DNA of 51,947 nucleotides, taken from Reyranella sp. (GTDB lineage: Bacteria > Pseudomonadota > Alphaproteobacteria > Reyranellales > Reyranellaceae). Numbering within the stretch: the first letter of the stretch is position 1; the number at the start of each line of letters is the position of its first letter. The translations under genes were made by a program, and so were the position numbers. The notes below the pieces were generated by a model, which was given only the letters and a program-made list of their open reading frames with translations, was not told the DNA's origin and did no database searches. Shown in pieces: positions 25,203 through 34,818 of the stretch. The stretch lies in assembly GCA_029946105.1 (NCBI GenBank), contig JAQSDW010000044.1, positions 8,930 through 60,876 of the forward strand, in the 5' to 3' direction.

Positions 25203-26257
25203 CCGATGTCCCCGATCGCCTGGTCGCGCCGAGGCGGGCCGAAGAGGACACGGCCGAACTCGCGCTGCGCCCGCAGACCCTCGACGATTTCATCGGCCAG
25301 AAGCAGGTCCGCGAGAATCTCAAGATTTTCATTCAGGCGGCCAAGACGCGCGGTGAGGCCCTCGATCATGTGCTGTTCCACGGTCCGCCCGGGCTCGGCA
25401 AGACGACGCTGGCGCAGATCGTGGCGCGCGAAATGGGCGCGGGGTTTCGCGCCACATCAGGACCGGTGATCCAGAAGGCGGGAGACCTCGCGGCGCAGCT
25501 TACCAACCTGCAGCCGCATGACGTCCTGTTCATCGACGAGATCCATCGTCTCAATCCGGCGATCGAGGAAGTGCTCTATCCCGCCATGGAGGACTTTCAG
25601 CTCGATCTGATGATCGGCGAAGGTCCTGCTGCGCGCTCGGTGCGCATCGAGCTGCCGCCGTTCACGCTGGTGGGCGCCACGACGCGATCCGGCCTGATGA
25701 CCCGACCGTTGCGCGAGCGTTTCGGCATACCGCTGCGCATGGTGTTCTACGAACCGGCCGAACTCGAGACCATCGTCCAGCGTGCGGCGCGCGTGTTGAA
25801 GATGTCGCTGTCCGCGGACGGCGCGGCGGAGATCGCCAAGCGCTCGCGCGGCACGCCGCGCGTGGCCAACCGGCTGTTGCGCCGCGTGCGCGACTTCTCG
25901 GCCGTGGCGGGGCACGCGGTGGTCGACGCCAGGGTCGCCGACGATGCGCTGGTCCGGCTGGAAGTCGACGGACGGGGCCTCGACGCCATGGATCGTCGCT
26001 ACCTTGCCTGCATTGCCGAGAACTACAGCGGCGGGCCGGTCGGCGCCGAAACGCTGGCGGCGGCGCTCTCCGAGCAGCGCGACGTGATCGAGGATGTGAT
26101 CGAGCCCTATCTGATGCAGCTCGGCCTGCTGATGCGCACGCCGCGTGGCCGGCTGTTGTCGGAGGGCGGCTATCGTCACCTCGGCCTGGCTGTGCCCAAG
26201 GATCAGAAACGGCAACTCGACCTGCTGGCGGTAGGCGATACGGTGGAAGAAGCGTGA
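25199..26257 (+). CDS. ruvB: Holliday junction helicase motor RuvB
   Basis: A 352-residue AAA+ ATPase that drives branch migration. The N-terminus ends in the family signature [19 protein letters not shown], Walker A is [13 protein letters not shown] (from residue 61), Walker B is [11 protein letters not shown], and sensor 1 is [19 protein letters not shown]. The C-terminal winged helix ends in [12 protein letters not shown]. The ATG overlaps the ruvA stop, and its own stop overlaps the GTG start of ybgC. Confidence 0.98.
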   Translation: MTDVPDRLVAPRRAEEDTAELALRPQTLDDFIGQKQVRENLKIFIQAAKTRGEALDHVLFHGPPGLGKTTLAQIVAREMGAGFRATSGPVIQKAGDLAAQLTNLQPHDVLFIDEIHRLNPAIEEVLYPAMEDFQLDLMIGEGPAARSVRIELPPFTLVGATTRSGLMTRPLRERFGIPLRMVFYEPAELETIVQRAARVLKMSLSADGAAEIAKRSRGTPRVANRLLRRVRDFSAVAGHAVVDARVADDALVRLEVDGRGLDAMDRRYLACIAENYSGGPVGAETLAAALSEQRDVIEDVIEPYLMQLGLLMRTPRGRLLSEGGYRHLGLAVPKDQKRQLDLLAVGDTVEEA

Positions 26258-26721
26258 GCGCGCCGACCTCCGGCCATATGGCCGACGGCACCCACGTTCT
26301 GCCGCTCAGGGTTTACTACGAGGACACCGATGCCGCCGGCATCGTCTACTACGCAAACTGGTTGCGGTTCCTTGAACGCGGCCGTACCGAATTGCTGCGG
26401 ATGCTCGGCCAGGAGCACAGCGCCCTGCGCGACGAGCGCGGTGTGCACTGGGTCGTCCGCCGCTGCACCATCGACTATCTGAAGCCCGCCCGGCTGGACG
26501 AGACGATCGACGTCGTCACCAGCTGCGGGGAATTGCGCGGCGCCTCGCTGGACATGCTCCAGCATGCGCGCCGCGGCGACGAAATCCTGGTCCGTGCCGA
26601 ACTGATCGTCGCCTGCATGGGCGCGGCCGGTCGGCCGGTCCGCTTGCCGCCGCTTGTGCGGTCCGCTCTGGCCCAGGTCTCCGGGAGCAACCCGCCCCGC
26701 TCACGCCATATTCGGATATAA
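26254..26721 (+). CDS. ybgC: YbgC-type acyl-CoA thioesterase
   Basis: A 155-residue hotdog-fold thioesterase, the usual first gene of the tol-pal cluster. The 4-hydroxybenzoyl-CoA-thioesterase signature [19 protein letters not shown] contains the catalytic Asp. It continues [15 protein letters not shown]. It starts at a GTG that overlaps the ruvB stop, so translation is coupled and the ruv and tol clusters probably share transcripts. The C-terminal 25 residues ([12 protein letters not shown]) are a low-complexity tail. Its link to Tol function is not well understood; in E. coli it associates with phospholipid-synthesis enzymes. Confidence 0.93.
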   Translation: MSAPTSGHMADGTHVLPLRVYYEDTDAAGIVYYANWLRFLERGRTELLRMLGQEHSALRDERGVHWVVRRCTIDYLKPARLDETIDVVTSCGELRGASLDMLQHARRGDEILVRAELIVACMGAAGRPVRLPPLVRSALAQVSGSNPPRSRHIRI

Positions 26722-26749
26722 ACATCTTGAACCAACGGAGAACCTAAAA

Positions 26750-27484
26750 ATGGACGCGTTTGCGCAAACCGCCGGAGCCCCCCTCGGCGGTGGCATCGGG
26801 ACGATCGACATGTCCGTCTACGGCCTGTTCATGCAGGCCGATTGGGTCGTCAAGGCGGTGATGATCGCCTTGCTGATCGCCTCGTTCTGGTCGTGGGCCA
26901 TCATCTTCGAGAAGGTGCTCAGGTTGCGAACCCTCAAGCGCAGCGCACAGTCCTTCGAGGATACCTTCTGGTCCGGCATCTCGCTCGAGGACCTCTACGA
27001 CCGCGTCGGCGCCAAGCCGGACGATCCGATGTCGAGCGTTTTCGCTGCCGCCATGCGCGAATGGCGTCGCTCCGTTTCCAAGGGACTGGCGACCAGCGCC
27101 ACGGCGCGCGCGGCCCTGCGCCAACGTATCGAACAGGTGATGAGCGTCACCATCCAGCGTGAGATGGAGGCGATCGAGAAGCGCCTCGGCTTCCTCGCCA
27201 CGGTCGGTGCCAACGCCACCTTCGTCGGTCTGTTCGGCACGGTCTGGGGCATCATGAACAGCTTCGGCCACATCGCGCAGTCGAAGAACACGTCGCTTGC
27301 CGTCGTGGCGCCGGGCATTTCCGAGGCGTTGTTCGCCACCGCCATCGGCCTGGTCGCGGCCATTCCCGCGGCGGGCGCCTACAATATTCTCTCCGGCCAA
27401 GTGCAGCGCTACAGCCACCAGCTCGAGGCCTTCGCCGGTGAGTTCATCACCATCCTGTCGCGTCAGCTCGAGGAGCAGGTCTGA
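26750..27484 (+). CDS. tolQ: TolQ, proton-channel subunit of Tol-Pal
   Basis: A 244-residue inner-membrane protein of the MotA/TolQ/ExbB family. Three membrane segments are evident: VVKAVMIALLIASFWSWAII near the N-terminus, then LGFLATVGANATFVGLFGTV and LFATAIGLVAAIPAAGAYNI. With TolR it uses the proton gradient to energise TolA and draw the outer membrane in during division. CGGAG lies about 10 nt before the ATG at 26750, which I prefer over the longer frame from 26654 overlapping ybgC. Its stop shares a base with the tolR start. Confidence 0.96.
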   Translation: MDAFAQTAGAPLGGGIGTIDMSVYGLFMQADWVVKAVMIALLIASFWSWAIIFEKVLRLRTLKRSAQSFEDTFWSGISLEDLYDRVGAKPDDPMSSVFAAAMREWRRSVSKGLATSATARAALRQRIEQVMSVTIQREMEAIEKRLGFLATVGANATFVGLFGTVWGIMNSFGHIAQSKNTSLAVVAPGISEALFATAIGLVAAIPAAGAYNILSGQVQRYSHQLEAFAGEFITILSRQLEEQV

Positions 27485-28041
27485 TGGCTGGCGTCATCCA
27501 CTCCGCCGGCTCGGGCGGCGGCGGCAGTCGCTTCCGGCGCCGGCAGGCGTTCAATCCGATCGCCGACATCAACGTGACGCCGCTGGTCGACGTCATGCTG
27601 GTGTTGCTGATCATCTTCATGATCACGGCGCCGCTGCTGCAGGTCGGCGTACCGGTGGACCTTCCGAAGACGAGCGCGCAGCAGGTCGGCGGCAAGGATG
27701 AGCCGTTGGTCGTCTCGGTCAATTCCAAGGGGGAAGTGTTCCTGGGTGAGACCCCGTACGAGATCGCTGCTTTGGCGACCAAGCTGAAGGCGGTTCATGA
27801 AGAGAAACCGGACCAGCGCGTGTTCATGCGCGGCGACAAGGCCGTGGACTACGGCAAGATGATGGAAGTCATGGGCGTGGTGATCGACAGCGGCTTCCGC
27901 CAGCTCGGCCTGCTCGGCGAGCAGGCGCAGCAGCTCGGCAAGGGCGGCGGCACGGTAACGCCGGTTCCGGGGCCGGCCCCGCGCGCACCGCAAGCACCGG
28001 CAGCACAGCCGCCGGCATCGCAACCAACACCCCGCCGGTAG
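27484..28041 (+). CDS. tolR: TolR, ExbD-family Tol-Pal subunit
   Basis: A 185-residue TolR with a single N-terminal membrane helix. The hallmark INVTPLVDVMLVLLIIFMIT carries the essential Asp for proton flow. The periplasmic domain follows (DLPKTSAQQVGGKDEPLVVS). The C-terminus has an unusual Pro/Ala-rich tail (VPGPAPRAPQAPAAQPPASQ), not needed in E. coli TolR. The TGATG junction with tolQ implies coupling and a fixed subunit ratio. Confidence 0.95.
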   Translation: MAGVIHSAGSGGGGSRFRRRQAFNPIADINVTPLVDVMLVLLIIFMITAPLLQVGVPVDLPKTSAQQVGGKDEPLVVSVNSKGEVFLGETPYEIAALATKLKAVHEEKPDQRVFMRGDKAVDYGKMMEVMGVVIDSGFRQLGLLGEQAQQLGKGGGTVTPVPGPAPRAPQAPAAQPPASQPTPRR

Positions 28042-28062
28042 AGACCGGAGGTACGACGATCG

Positions 28063-29019
28063 ATGGCCGGACGCTCTCCAACCAGCGTCGAGATGCGCAC
28101 TCCGGCGATCGTGTCGGCGATGGTGCACGTCTTCGTCCTGGCGGCAGCCATCCTCAACCTCGACTTCTTCAGCCGGCCGCCGTTGATGGAGCCGGAGCCG
28201 GTGATGGTCGAGTTCGAGGCGATCGACAAGAAGGCGGCGGCACCCACGGTCGGCAATCCGCCGCCGCAGCCCAAGGACGTTCCGATCGCACAGGAGACGA
28301 CCAAGGCGCCGCCGCCCAAGACGGCCGATCCGCCGCCCGTGCCGCCTCTACCCAAACCCGAGCCGGTGGTGGAAGCCAAGCCGCCGCCGCCCAAGCCGGA
28401 GGAAAAGCCCAAGGCCGAGCCTGCCAAGCCGGTCGAGGATCTGGTGGCGATGAAACCCAAGGAGCCGGAGCCGCCGAAGGTCGAGAAGCCGCCGGAGCCG
28501 CCGAAGCCTGCCGAGGTCAAGAAGCCTGAGCCGCCAAAGCCGAAGCCGCCGCCGCCCAAGCCGCAACCTCCCAAGCCCGACCGCGTTGACTCGCTTCTCG
28601 ATGACATCCTCAAGAACAAGCAATCCCCAGCAAAGGTGCAGACGCCGGAGCAGCAACCCAAGCCGCCGCAGCAGGTCACGCGTCAGGCGCCTGCGGCTCC
28701 CAATCTCGCGGCCGTCGTCACGGCGAGCGAGATCGAGGGCGTGCGCCAGAAGATCAGGCCGTGCTGGAACACGCAGGGCGGCTCTCGTGACCAAGCTATG
28801 ATCATTACGCTCGTCGTCGAGATGAGTCAGAACGGCACGCCGGTGAAGGCGGAGTTGCGCGAACCCGGGCGCTACAATAGCGATCCTGTCTATCGCGCCG
28901 CCGCCGATGCGGCGCACCGCGCGATCATGAATCCGCGGTGTCAGCCGTGGCCCTTGTCACCAGAAAAATTCGGCAGTTGGAAGACGATCACTTTCAATTT
29001 CGATCCACGCGACTACTGA
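28063..29019 (+). CDS. tolA: TolA, envelope-spanning Tol-Pal protein
   Basis: A 318-residue TolA. One N-terminal membrane helix (IVSAMVHVFVLAAAILNL) is followed by a long central region of Pro/Lys/Glu repeats (such as PPKPEEKPKAEP, PPEPPKPAEVKKPEP and PKPKPPPPKPQPPKP, residues roughly 65-185). The C-terminal globular domain (SEIEGVRQKIRPCWN to the end) contacts Pal/TolB. In E. coli the middle region is a long alpha-helix; here it is proline-rich and must be an extended rod instead. GGAGG precedes the ATG. The proline runs would be natural EF-P-dependent sequences. Confidence 0.94.
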   Translation: MAGRSPTSVEMRTPAIVSAMVHVFVLAAAILNLDFFSRPPLMEPEPVMVEFEAIDKKAAAPTVGNPPPQPKDVPIAQETTKAPPPKTADPPPVPPLPKPEPVVEAKPPPPKPEEKPKAEPAKPVEDLVAMKPKEPEPPKVEKPPEPPKPAEVKKPEPPKPKPPPPKPQPPKPDRVDSLLDDILKNKQSPAKVQTPEQQPKPPQQVTRQAPAAPNLAAVVTASEIEGVRQKIRPCWNTQGGSRDQAMIITLVVEMSQNGTPVKAELREPGRYNSDPVYRAAADAAHRAIMNPRCQPWPLSPEKFGSWKTITFNFDPRDY

Positions 29020-29067
29020 TCGATGTCACGTTATAGAGGCAACGCGCCAATGAACACGAGGTCCGAC

Positions 29068-30387
29068 ATGATGCTCCCCCGACGCCAGACGATCCTGGGC
29101 GGTGTTGCGCTGGCTGCCGGTGCAGCGGCCCCCGCTCACGCGCAACTCACCATCGACATGACCAAGCCCAGCTTCGAGCCGGTGCCGATCGCGATCGTCG
29201 ACTTCAAGGGCGACAAGGTCGGCGCCGACATCGCCGGCGTCGTCCGCAACGATCTGCAGAACTCGGGCCTGTTCCGGTCGATCGCGCCCAGCGCGTTCAT
29301 CCAGCAGAACATGGATCCCAATCAGCCGCCGCGCTTTCCCGATTGGCGCAGCGTCGGCGCCGCCGGCGTCGTCGTCGGCCAGGTCACGCAGGCGGGCGGC
29401 AATATCAAGGTCGATTTCCGGCTGTGGGATGTCGTGGTCGGCCAGCAGGCGACCGGGCTCTCGTTCACCAGCCAGCCCGACAAGTGGCGGCGTCTGGCGC
29501 ACATCATTGCCGATGCCATCTACAAGCGCGTGACCGGCGAAGAGGGCTACTTCGACACACGCGTCGCCTACGTGGCCGAGAGCGGCCCGCTCGGCAGCCG
29601 CGTCAAGCGCATCGCCATCATGGATCAGGACGGTTTCAACACCCGCTACATCACCGATGGCAAGACGATCGCGCTCACGCCGCGCTTTTCGCCGACGCTG
29701 CAGGAAATCGTCTACATGGCGTACGGCGAAAACAATGCACCGCCGCGCGTCTACCTGCAGAACGTCGAGAGCAACCGGCGCGAGCTGCTCGGCAACTTCC
29801 CGGGCATGAGCTTCGCGCCGCGCTTTTCGCCCGACGGCACCAAGGTCGTGATGAGCATCTCGGCCGACGGCAACACCGACATCTACGAGATGGATCTGCG
29901 CGGTCGGGCGTTGCGTCGCCTGACCAGCGGGCCCGCGATCGACACTTCGCCCTGCTATTCCAACGATGGCTCCCAGATCGTCTTCAACTCCGACCGCGGC
30001 GGCACCCAGCAGCTCTATGTCATGGGCGCGGGCGGCGGCGGCGAGCGGCGCATCAGCTTCGGCACGGGCCGCTACGCGACACCTGTGTGGTCTCCACGCG
30101 GCGATTTCGTCGCCTTCACCAAGATTTCCGGCGACGGCTTCGGCATCGGCGTCATGCGGTCCGACGGCAGTGGCGAACGCATGCTGGCGAACGGCTTCCT
30201 GGTCGAGGGCCCGACCTGGGCACCGAACGGCCGCGTGCTGGCGTTCTTCCGCCAGCAGCCCAACTCGGGAGGCCGTGCGGGCTCCGTCACCCTGCATCAG
30301 ATCGACATCACGGGGCGCTTCGAACGCCAGATGCCGACGCAGGGGGATGCTTCGGACCCGGCTTGGTCACCCTTGATTCCGCAGTAG
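29068..30387 (+). CDS. tolB: TolB, periplasmic Tol-Pal protein
   Basis: A TolB of about 439 residues with an N-terminal domain (PIAIVDFKGDKVGADIAGVV) and a C-terminal six-blade propeller of PD40-type repeats, seen as FAPRFSPDGTKVVMS, SNDGSQIVFNSDRGG and WSPRGDFVAFTK. The signal peptide MMLPRRQTILGGVALAAGAA ends PAHAQ and has a twin-arginine pair. I chose ATG 29068, with GAGG 6 nt upstream; ATG 29050 and 29023 are in frame and would lengthen the leader. TolB binds Pal and TolA in the periplasm. Confidence 0.94.
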   Translation: MMLPRRQTILGGVALAAGAAAPAHAQLTIDMTKPSFEPVPIAIVDFKGDKVGADIAGVVRNDLQNSGLFRSIAPSAFIQQNMDPNQPPRFPDWRSVGAAGVVVGQVTQAGGNIKVDFRLWDVVVGQQATGLSFTSQPDKWRRLAHIIADAIYKRVTGEEGYFDTRVAYVAESGPLGSRVKRIAIMDQDGFNTRYITDGKTIALTPRFSPTLQEIVYMAYGENNAPPRVYLQNVESNRRELLGNFPGMSFAPRFSPDGTKVVMSISADGNTDIYEMDLRGRALRRLTSGPAIDTSPCYSNDGSQIVFNSDRGGTQQLYVMGAGGGGERRISFGTGRYATPVWSPRGDFVAFTKISGDGFGIGVMRSDGSGERMLANGFLVEGPTWAPNGRVLAFFRQQPNSGGRAGSVTLHQIDITGRFERQMPTQGDASDPAWSPLIPQ

Positions 30388-30409
30388 CGAAGGATATTCT
30401 CTTTAGTTG

Positions 30410-30440
30410 TCGACCCGAGCGGATCCTGCGCCCGGGTCGA
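30410..30440 (+). other. Intercistronic stem-loop between tolB and pal
   Basis: TCGACCCG (30410-30417) pairs perfectly with CGGGTCGA (30433-30440) around a 15-nt loop. There is no following T run, so it is more likely an RNA-stability or expression-tuning hairpin than a terminator. Confidence 0.45.
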
Positions 30441-30462
30441 TGTTGTCAGGGAGTGGAAAATA

Positions 30463-30921
30463 ATGCGCATGATCAAGGCTTTGACAGCCATTGCGGCGAT
30501 GATTCTCATCGCGGCTTGCAGCAACGACCAACAGGCGGCTGCGCCGGCAACCACGACCGTGACACCGGGCTCGGTTGCCGACTTCCGCCAGAATGTCGGG
30601 GACCGGGTATTCTTCGACACCGACCAGTCCACCATTCGCGAAGACGGCCGGCAGACGCTGAACCGTCAGGCCGAATGGCTGAAGAAGTACGGCAACTACC
30701 AGGTCACCGTCGAAGGCCATTGCGACGAGCGCGGCACGCGCGAGTACAATCTGGCGCTGGGCGAGCGCCGCGCCAATGCGGCCCGCCAGTATCTGGTCGC
30801 CCAGGGCATTCCGGCGGCCCGCATCAAGACGATCAGCTACGGCAAGGAGCGTCCGGATCCCGTCGGTTCCGACGAGGCGGCATGGGCGCGCAACCGCCGG
30901 GCCGTGACGGCTCTGCAATAA
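30463..30921 (+). CDS. pal: Peptidoglycan-associated lipoprotein Pal
   Basis: A 152-residue outer-membrane lipoprotein. The signal ends in the lipobox LIAAC with the lipidated Cys19. The OmpA C-terminal domain follows from about residue 45: DRVFFDTDQSTI, VEGHCDERGTREYNLALGER, and the peptidoglycan-binding Arg in WARNRRAV. It tethers the outer membrane to the cell wall and to TolB/TolA. GGGAG lies about 10 nt before the ATG at 30463. A terminator-like hairpin follows, which would reduce read-through into cpoB. Confidence 0.97.
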   Translation: MRMIKALTAIAAMILIAACSNDQQAAAPATTTVTPGSVADFRQNVGDRVFFDTDQSTIREDGRQTLNRQAEWLKKYGNYQVTVEGHCDERGTREYNLALGERRANAARQYLVAQGIPAARIKTISYGKERPDPVGSDEAAWARNRRAVTALQ

Positions 30922-30958
30922 GGGGCCATCGCCACGGCGACCCTGAAACGGTTTCAAT

Positions 30959-30985
30959 CGCCGGCCGCCCCGCGGCCGGCGTTTT
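30959..30985 (+). terminator. Probable intrinsic terminator after pal
   Basis: A 9-bp GC stem pairs CGCCGGCCG (30959-30967) with CGGCCGGCG (30973-30981) around a 5-nt loop and is followed by TTTTCATT. The T tract is short, so partial termination is likely, lowering expression of cpoB and the genes after it. Confidence 0.6.
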
Positions 30986-31047
30986 CATTGGAGGCTGGGC
31001 GGTCATGCCTGAAAATGGCCGCGTTTGAATTGAAACAATCGATCGCC

Positions 31048-31767
31048 ATGAAGAAATTGCCCTTGCGGCTCCTGATCCTCGTCGCCCTGGCGCTGCCGAC
31101 GGCGGCGACTGCCCAGCGCGGCGACCCGGTCTATGTCGAGGACCGGCTCAACCAGCTGCAGCAGGCTATCTCGCTTCTCACGGGGCAGGTCGAGCAGCTG
31201 CAATATCGCACCCAGCAACTCCAGCAGCAGATGGAGAAGATGCAGGCGGATTACGAATTCCGCCTCGATCACCTTGAGAAGGGTGGCGGCGGTCGCCCGG
31301 CCGGTGCGCCGGCAGCACGCCCGACGACGCCGTCGATCGCTGCCGCGCCGTCGGGTGCCGCGCCGCCAGCCGCTGCGGCAGGCGCCGCCGATCAGGTCTA
31401 CAACGACGCCTTCAAGAAGCTGCAGGACGGCGACTACGCCGGCGCCGAGAAGGGCTTCCGGGCCTTCGTGCAGCGCAATCCGCAGCATGCGCTGGCCGGC
31501 AACGCCCAGTACTGGTTGGGCGAGACCTATTATGCGCGTCGCGACTATCAGAACGCTATGACGGCCTTCGCTGAGGGCTACAAGGCCTACAAGTCGAGCC
31601 CGAAGGGGCCGGACAATCTGCTGAAGCTCGGTGTCACCCTGGCAACGCTCGGCCGCAAACCCGATGCCTGCGCGATCTTCGCGCGCTTCGCGCAGGACTA
31701 TCCGCGCGCCACCGACCTGCAGAAGCGTCGGATCGAGCAGGAGCGTCAGAAGAACGGATGCGGCTGA
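31048..31767 (+). CDS. cpoB: CpoB/YbgF, Tol-Pal accessory protein
   Basis: A 239-residue periplasmic protein with three parts: signal peptide (MKKLPLRLLILVALALPTAA, cleaved near TAQ), an N-terminal coiled coil (residues 30-78, DRLNQLQQAISLLTGQVEQL) used for trimerisation, a Pro/Ala linker, and a TPR domain (residues 120-239, including YNDAFKKLQDGDYAGAEKGF and NAQYWLGETYYARRDYQ). It coordinates Tol with peptidoglycan synthesis at division. I chose ATG 31048 for the normal signal peptide; an in-frame ATG at 31015 would add 11 residues. Its 3' end overlaps tilS by 10 bp. Confidence 0.92.
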   Translation: MKKLPLRLLILVALALPTAATAQRGDPVYVEDRLNQLQQAISLLTGQVEQLQYRTQQLQQQMEKMQADYEFRLDHLEKGGGGRPAGAPAARPTTPSIAAAPSGAAPPAAAAGAADQVYNDAFKKLQDGDYAGAEKGFRAFVQRNPQHALAGNAQYWLGETYYARRDYQNAMTAFAEGYKAYKSSPKGPDNLLKLGVTLATLGRKPDACAIFARFAQDYPRATDLQKRRIEQERQKNGCG

Positions 31768-32855
31768 CGTCCGAAGACGCCCAGCCGGTCGATGCCCATC
31801 TGGTTGAGGCAGGCACCTTCGCACGCCTGATGGCGCCGTTCGACCCGTTCGAGACCGATCCTGTCGTCGCGGTCGCCGTTTCAGGCGGGCGGGATTCGCT
31901 GGCCCTGGCCTTGCTGACGCGCGACTGGGCGGCGGCGCGTGGCGGGCGGATCGCGGCCCTGATCGTCGACCATGGCCTGCGATCCGGATCGGACGAGGAA
32001 GCCGCTGCAACGCGGACCCTGTTGGATGGCCTCGGGATCGAGGCGGTCGTCCTTCGCTGGCTAGGCCCCAAGCCGCAAAGCGGGCTGCAGGCCGCGGCAC
32101 GGACCGAACGGTATCGCCTGTTGTCCGCCGAATGCCGCCGCCGCGGCATCTTGCATCTCCTGCTGGCGCATCATGCCGACGACCAGGCTGAAACCGTGAC
32201 CATGCGTGCCGCCCGCGGCAGCGGCTCCGACGGTCTTGCCGGTATGGCGGCATTGGTCGAACGCCCTGATGTGCGGTTGCTGCGCCCGTTGCTCTCGGTG
32301 CCACGGGCGCGGCTCACCGCGACGCTGCGCGCGCGCGGCGTGCCGTGGATCGACGATCCGTCGAACGCCGACCCGCGCTTCGAGCGGGCACGGCTGCGGG
32401 CGGCGGCCCCGTCGGGCACCACCGCCGCCGCCAGCGAGTATGGCGCCCGAGCCGGCGACGAGCGTCGTCTCGCCCGGGCGGCGGTCGAGACGCTGGAGTT
32501 CGACCAGCCAGGCGGCGCCGTCATCGATCGGGCTGGATTCTGCCGGTTGGACGCGGCTCTGCAGGCGAGATTGCTCAGCCGGGTCGTTCTGGCCATAGGC
32601 GGGCGCGATCATGCGCCGCGCCGTGACCGGGCAGAGCGGGCCGCGTACCGCCTCGCGGCCCCGGCGGCTCGCGGCAAATCGGGCAAGGGCCAGGATTTCA
32701 CGCTATCGGCCTGCCGTTTGACGCTGCGGCAACTTCCGGTCGATCGTCGGCTACGCTGGATTGTATGGCCCGAAAGTGGCAGGAACGGACGCCAGCCCCT
32801 CGTCCCGGCTGAATTTTTCGCTTGCGGCGGGCCTGCCGCATCCCATGTAGATTGA
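31758..32855 (+). CDS. tilS: tRNA(Ile)-lysidine synthase TilS
   Basis: A 365-residue N-type ATP pyrophosphatase. It changes C34 of the CAU-anticodon tRNA-Ile to lysidine so that AUA is read as Ile. The P-loop is [15 protein letters not shown], and the family motifs [14 protein letters not shown] and [16 protein letters not shown] follow. [19 protein letters not shown] is the tRNA-recognition segment of the family. It starts inside the last codons of cpoB, so its translation depends on that gene. The C-terminal domain (after residue 230) is short and divergent, as in many alphaproteobacteria. Confidence 0.94.
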   Translation: MRLTSEDAQPVDAHLVEAGTFARLMAPFDPFETDPVVAVAVSGGRDSLALALLTRDWAAARGGRIAALIVDHGLRSGSDEEAAATRTLLDGLGIEAVVLRWLGPKPQSGLQAAARTERYRLLSAECRRRGILHLLLAHHADDQAETVTMRAARGSGSDGLAGMAALVERPDVRLLRPLLSVPRARLTATLRARGVPWIDDPSNADPRFERARLRAAAPSGTTAAASEYGARAGDERRLARAAVETLEFDQPGGAVIDRAGFCRLDAALQARLLSRVVLAIGGRDHAPRRDRAERAAYRLAAPAARGKSGKGQDFTLSACRLTLRQLPVDRRLRWIVWPESGRNGRQPLVPAEFFACGGPAASHVD

Positions 32856-32880
32856 AGCCTCATTCAACGGAAATGTGCCT

Positions 32881-34818
32881 GTGAACCCGTTCAATCGTAA
32901 CGCTGCCCTTTGGATCGTCATCGTGCTGCTGTTGGCGCTGCTCTACAGCGTCTTTCAGGGTGGGCCGACGCGAACTGCCGCCAACACGGTCTCGTATTCC
33001 GACTTCGTGCGCGCTGTCGAACAGCGTCAGGTCCAGGACGTCCGGATCCAGGGCAACACGATCACGGGCACCTTCCGCGAGCCGCGCAGCGGCGTTCAGA
33101 AGTTCTCGACCTACGTGCCGAGCACGCCGCCCGACGAGCAGCTCATGCCGCTGCTGATCAAGAACGTCGACCGCGTCGACGCCGGGCCGGCCGAGGAGGG
33201 TGTCAATCTCGGCAGCATGTTCGTGAGCTGGCTGCCGGTGCTGGTGCTTGTCGGCGTCTACATCTTCTTCCTGCGCCAGATGCAAAGCGGCACCGGCCGT
33301 GCCATGGGCTTCGGCAAGTCGAAGGCGCGCCTGCTGACCGAGAAGCACGGACGCGTCACCTTCGACGATGTCGCCGGCATCGACGAGGCCAAGGCCGAGC
33401 TCGAGGAAATCGTCGACTTCCTGAAGGACCCGCAGAAGTTCCAGCGCCTGGGTGGCAAGATTCCCAAGGGCTGTCTCCTCGTCGGCCCGCCGGGTACCGG
33501 CAAGACGCTGCTGGCGCGCGCGATCGCGGGCGAAGCCAACGTGCCGTTCTTCACCATCTCCGGTTCCGACTTCGTCGAGATGTTCGTGGGCGTGGGTGCG
33601 TCCCGCGTGCGTGACATGTTCGAACAGGCGAAGAAGAACGCACCCTGTATCGTCTTCATCGACGAAATCGACGCCGTCGGCCGCCATCGTGGCGCTGGCC
33701 TCGGCGGCGGCAACGACGAGCGCGAGCAGACGCTCAATCAGCTGCTGGTCGAGATGGACGGCTTCGAAGCCAACGAAGGCGTGATCCTGATCGCCGCTAC
33801 CAACCGTCCCGACGTGCTCGATCCGGCCCTGCTGCGGCCCGGTCGCTTCGATCGCCAGGTCGTGGTGCCGAACCCCGACGTCGGTGGCCGCGAGAAGATT
33901 CTCAAGGTCCATATGCGCAAGGTGCCGCTGGCGCCCGACGTCGATCCGCGCGTGCTCGCGCGTGGCACACCGGGCTTCTCCGGCGCCGATCTGGCGAACC
34001 TGATCAACGAGGCGGCACTGCGCGCCGCGCGCGTCGGCAAGCGCCTGGTCACCATGGCGGATTTCGAATACGCCAAGGACAAGGTGCTGATGGGCACCGA
34101 GCGCCGCTCGATGGCGATGACCAACGAGGAAAAGACGCTCACGGCCTATCACGAGGCCGGCCATGCGCTGGTCGCCCTGCATGTGCCCAAGAGCGATCCG
34201 CTGCACAAGGTCACGATCATTCCGCGTGGCCGAGCGCTGGGCGTCACCATGCAGCTGCCCGAGCGCGATCATCTCAGCCACACAAAGCAGTTCCTCGAAT
34301 CACGCCTGGCGATCCTGTTCGGCGGACGCACCGCCGAGGACATCATCTTCGGACCCGAGAACGTCACGACCGGCGCTGCCAGCGACATCCAGATGGCGAC
34401 TCAGACCGCGCGGGCCATGATCACGGCGTTCGGCATGTCCGACAAGCTCGGACGCGTGCGCTACCAGGCGAACGAACAGGAAGTGTTCCTGGGTCACGCG
34501 GTCACGCAGACACAGAACGTCTCCGAGGCGACCTCGCAGATCATCGACCAGGAAGTCCGCCGCCTCATCGAAGAGGCCGAAGGCCGTGCGCGTACGATCC
34601 TTACCGAGCGCCTCGACGAATTGCATAAGATCGCCAAGGCGCTGCTCGAGTACGAAACGCTGGGCACCGAGGAGATCGGCCAGGTTCTGCGCGGCGAGAA
34701 AATCATCCGTGATGACACCGGTGGCGCGGGTCCCGAACGGCGTCGCCGCGCCTCGGTCCCGACCAGCAGTGGTGGTCCGGCGCCCGGCGCCAATCCAGAG
34801 CCGCAGCCGGGCATTTGA
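32881..34818 (+). CDS. ftsH: ATP-dependent membrane metalloprotease FtsH
   Basis: A 645-residue inner-membrane AAA+ protease that degrades misassembled membrane proteins and short-lived regulators. Membrane helices are near residues 8-25 and 115-132. Walker A is GPPGTGKT (about 202-209), Walker B is [12 protein letters not shown], and the pore loop is in [15 protein letters not shown]. The zinc site is HEAGH at 424-428 with the third ligand near Asp502 ([10 protein letters not shown]). I chose GTG 32881, giving the usual MNPF start; GTG 32875 is two codons upstream. The C-terminal tail is Pro/Gly-rich. It follows tilS by 25 bp. Confidence 0.97.
   Translation: MNPFNRNAALWIVIVLLLALLYSVFQGGPTRTAANTVSYSDFVRAVEQRQVQDVRIQGNTITGTFREPRSGVQKFSTYVPSTPPDEQLMPLLIKNVDRVDAGPAEEGVNLGSMFVSWLPVLVLVGVYIFFLRQMQSGTGRAMGFGKSKARLLTEKHGRVTFDDVAGIDEAKAELEEIVDFLKDPQKFQRLGGKIPKGCLLVGPPGTGKTLLARAIAGEANVPFFTISGSDFVEMFVGVGASRVRDMFEQAKKNAPCIVFIDEIDAVGRHRGAGLGGGNDEREQTLNQLLVEMDGFEANEGVILIAATNRPDVLDPALLRPGRFDRQVVVPNPDVGGREKILKVHMRKVPLAPDVDPRVLARGTPGFSGADLANLINEAALRAARVGKRLVTMADFEYAKDKVLMGTERRSMAMTNEEKTLTAYHEAGHALVALHVPKSDPLHKVTIIPRGRALGVTMQLPERDHLSHTKQFLESRLAILFGGRTAEDIIFGPENVTTGAASDIQMATQTARAMITAFGMSDKLGRVRYQANEQEVFLGHAVTQTQNVSEATSQIIDQEVRRLIEEAEGRARTILTERLDELHKIAKALLEYETLGTEEIGQVLRGEKIIRDDTGGAGPERRRRASVPTSSGGPAPGANPEPQPGI

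Noticed and set aside
32860..34281. A 473-codon minus-strand frame antisense to ftsH
   Set aside because: FtsH motifs are complete on the plus strand; the other frame is a codon-bias artefact.
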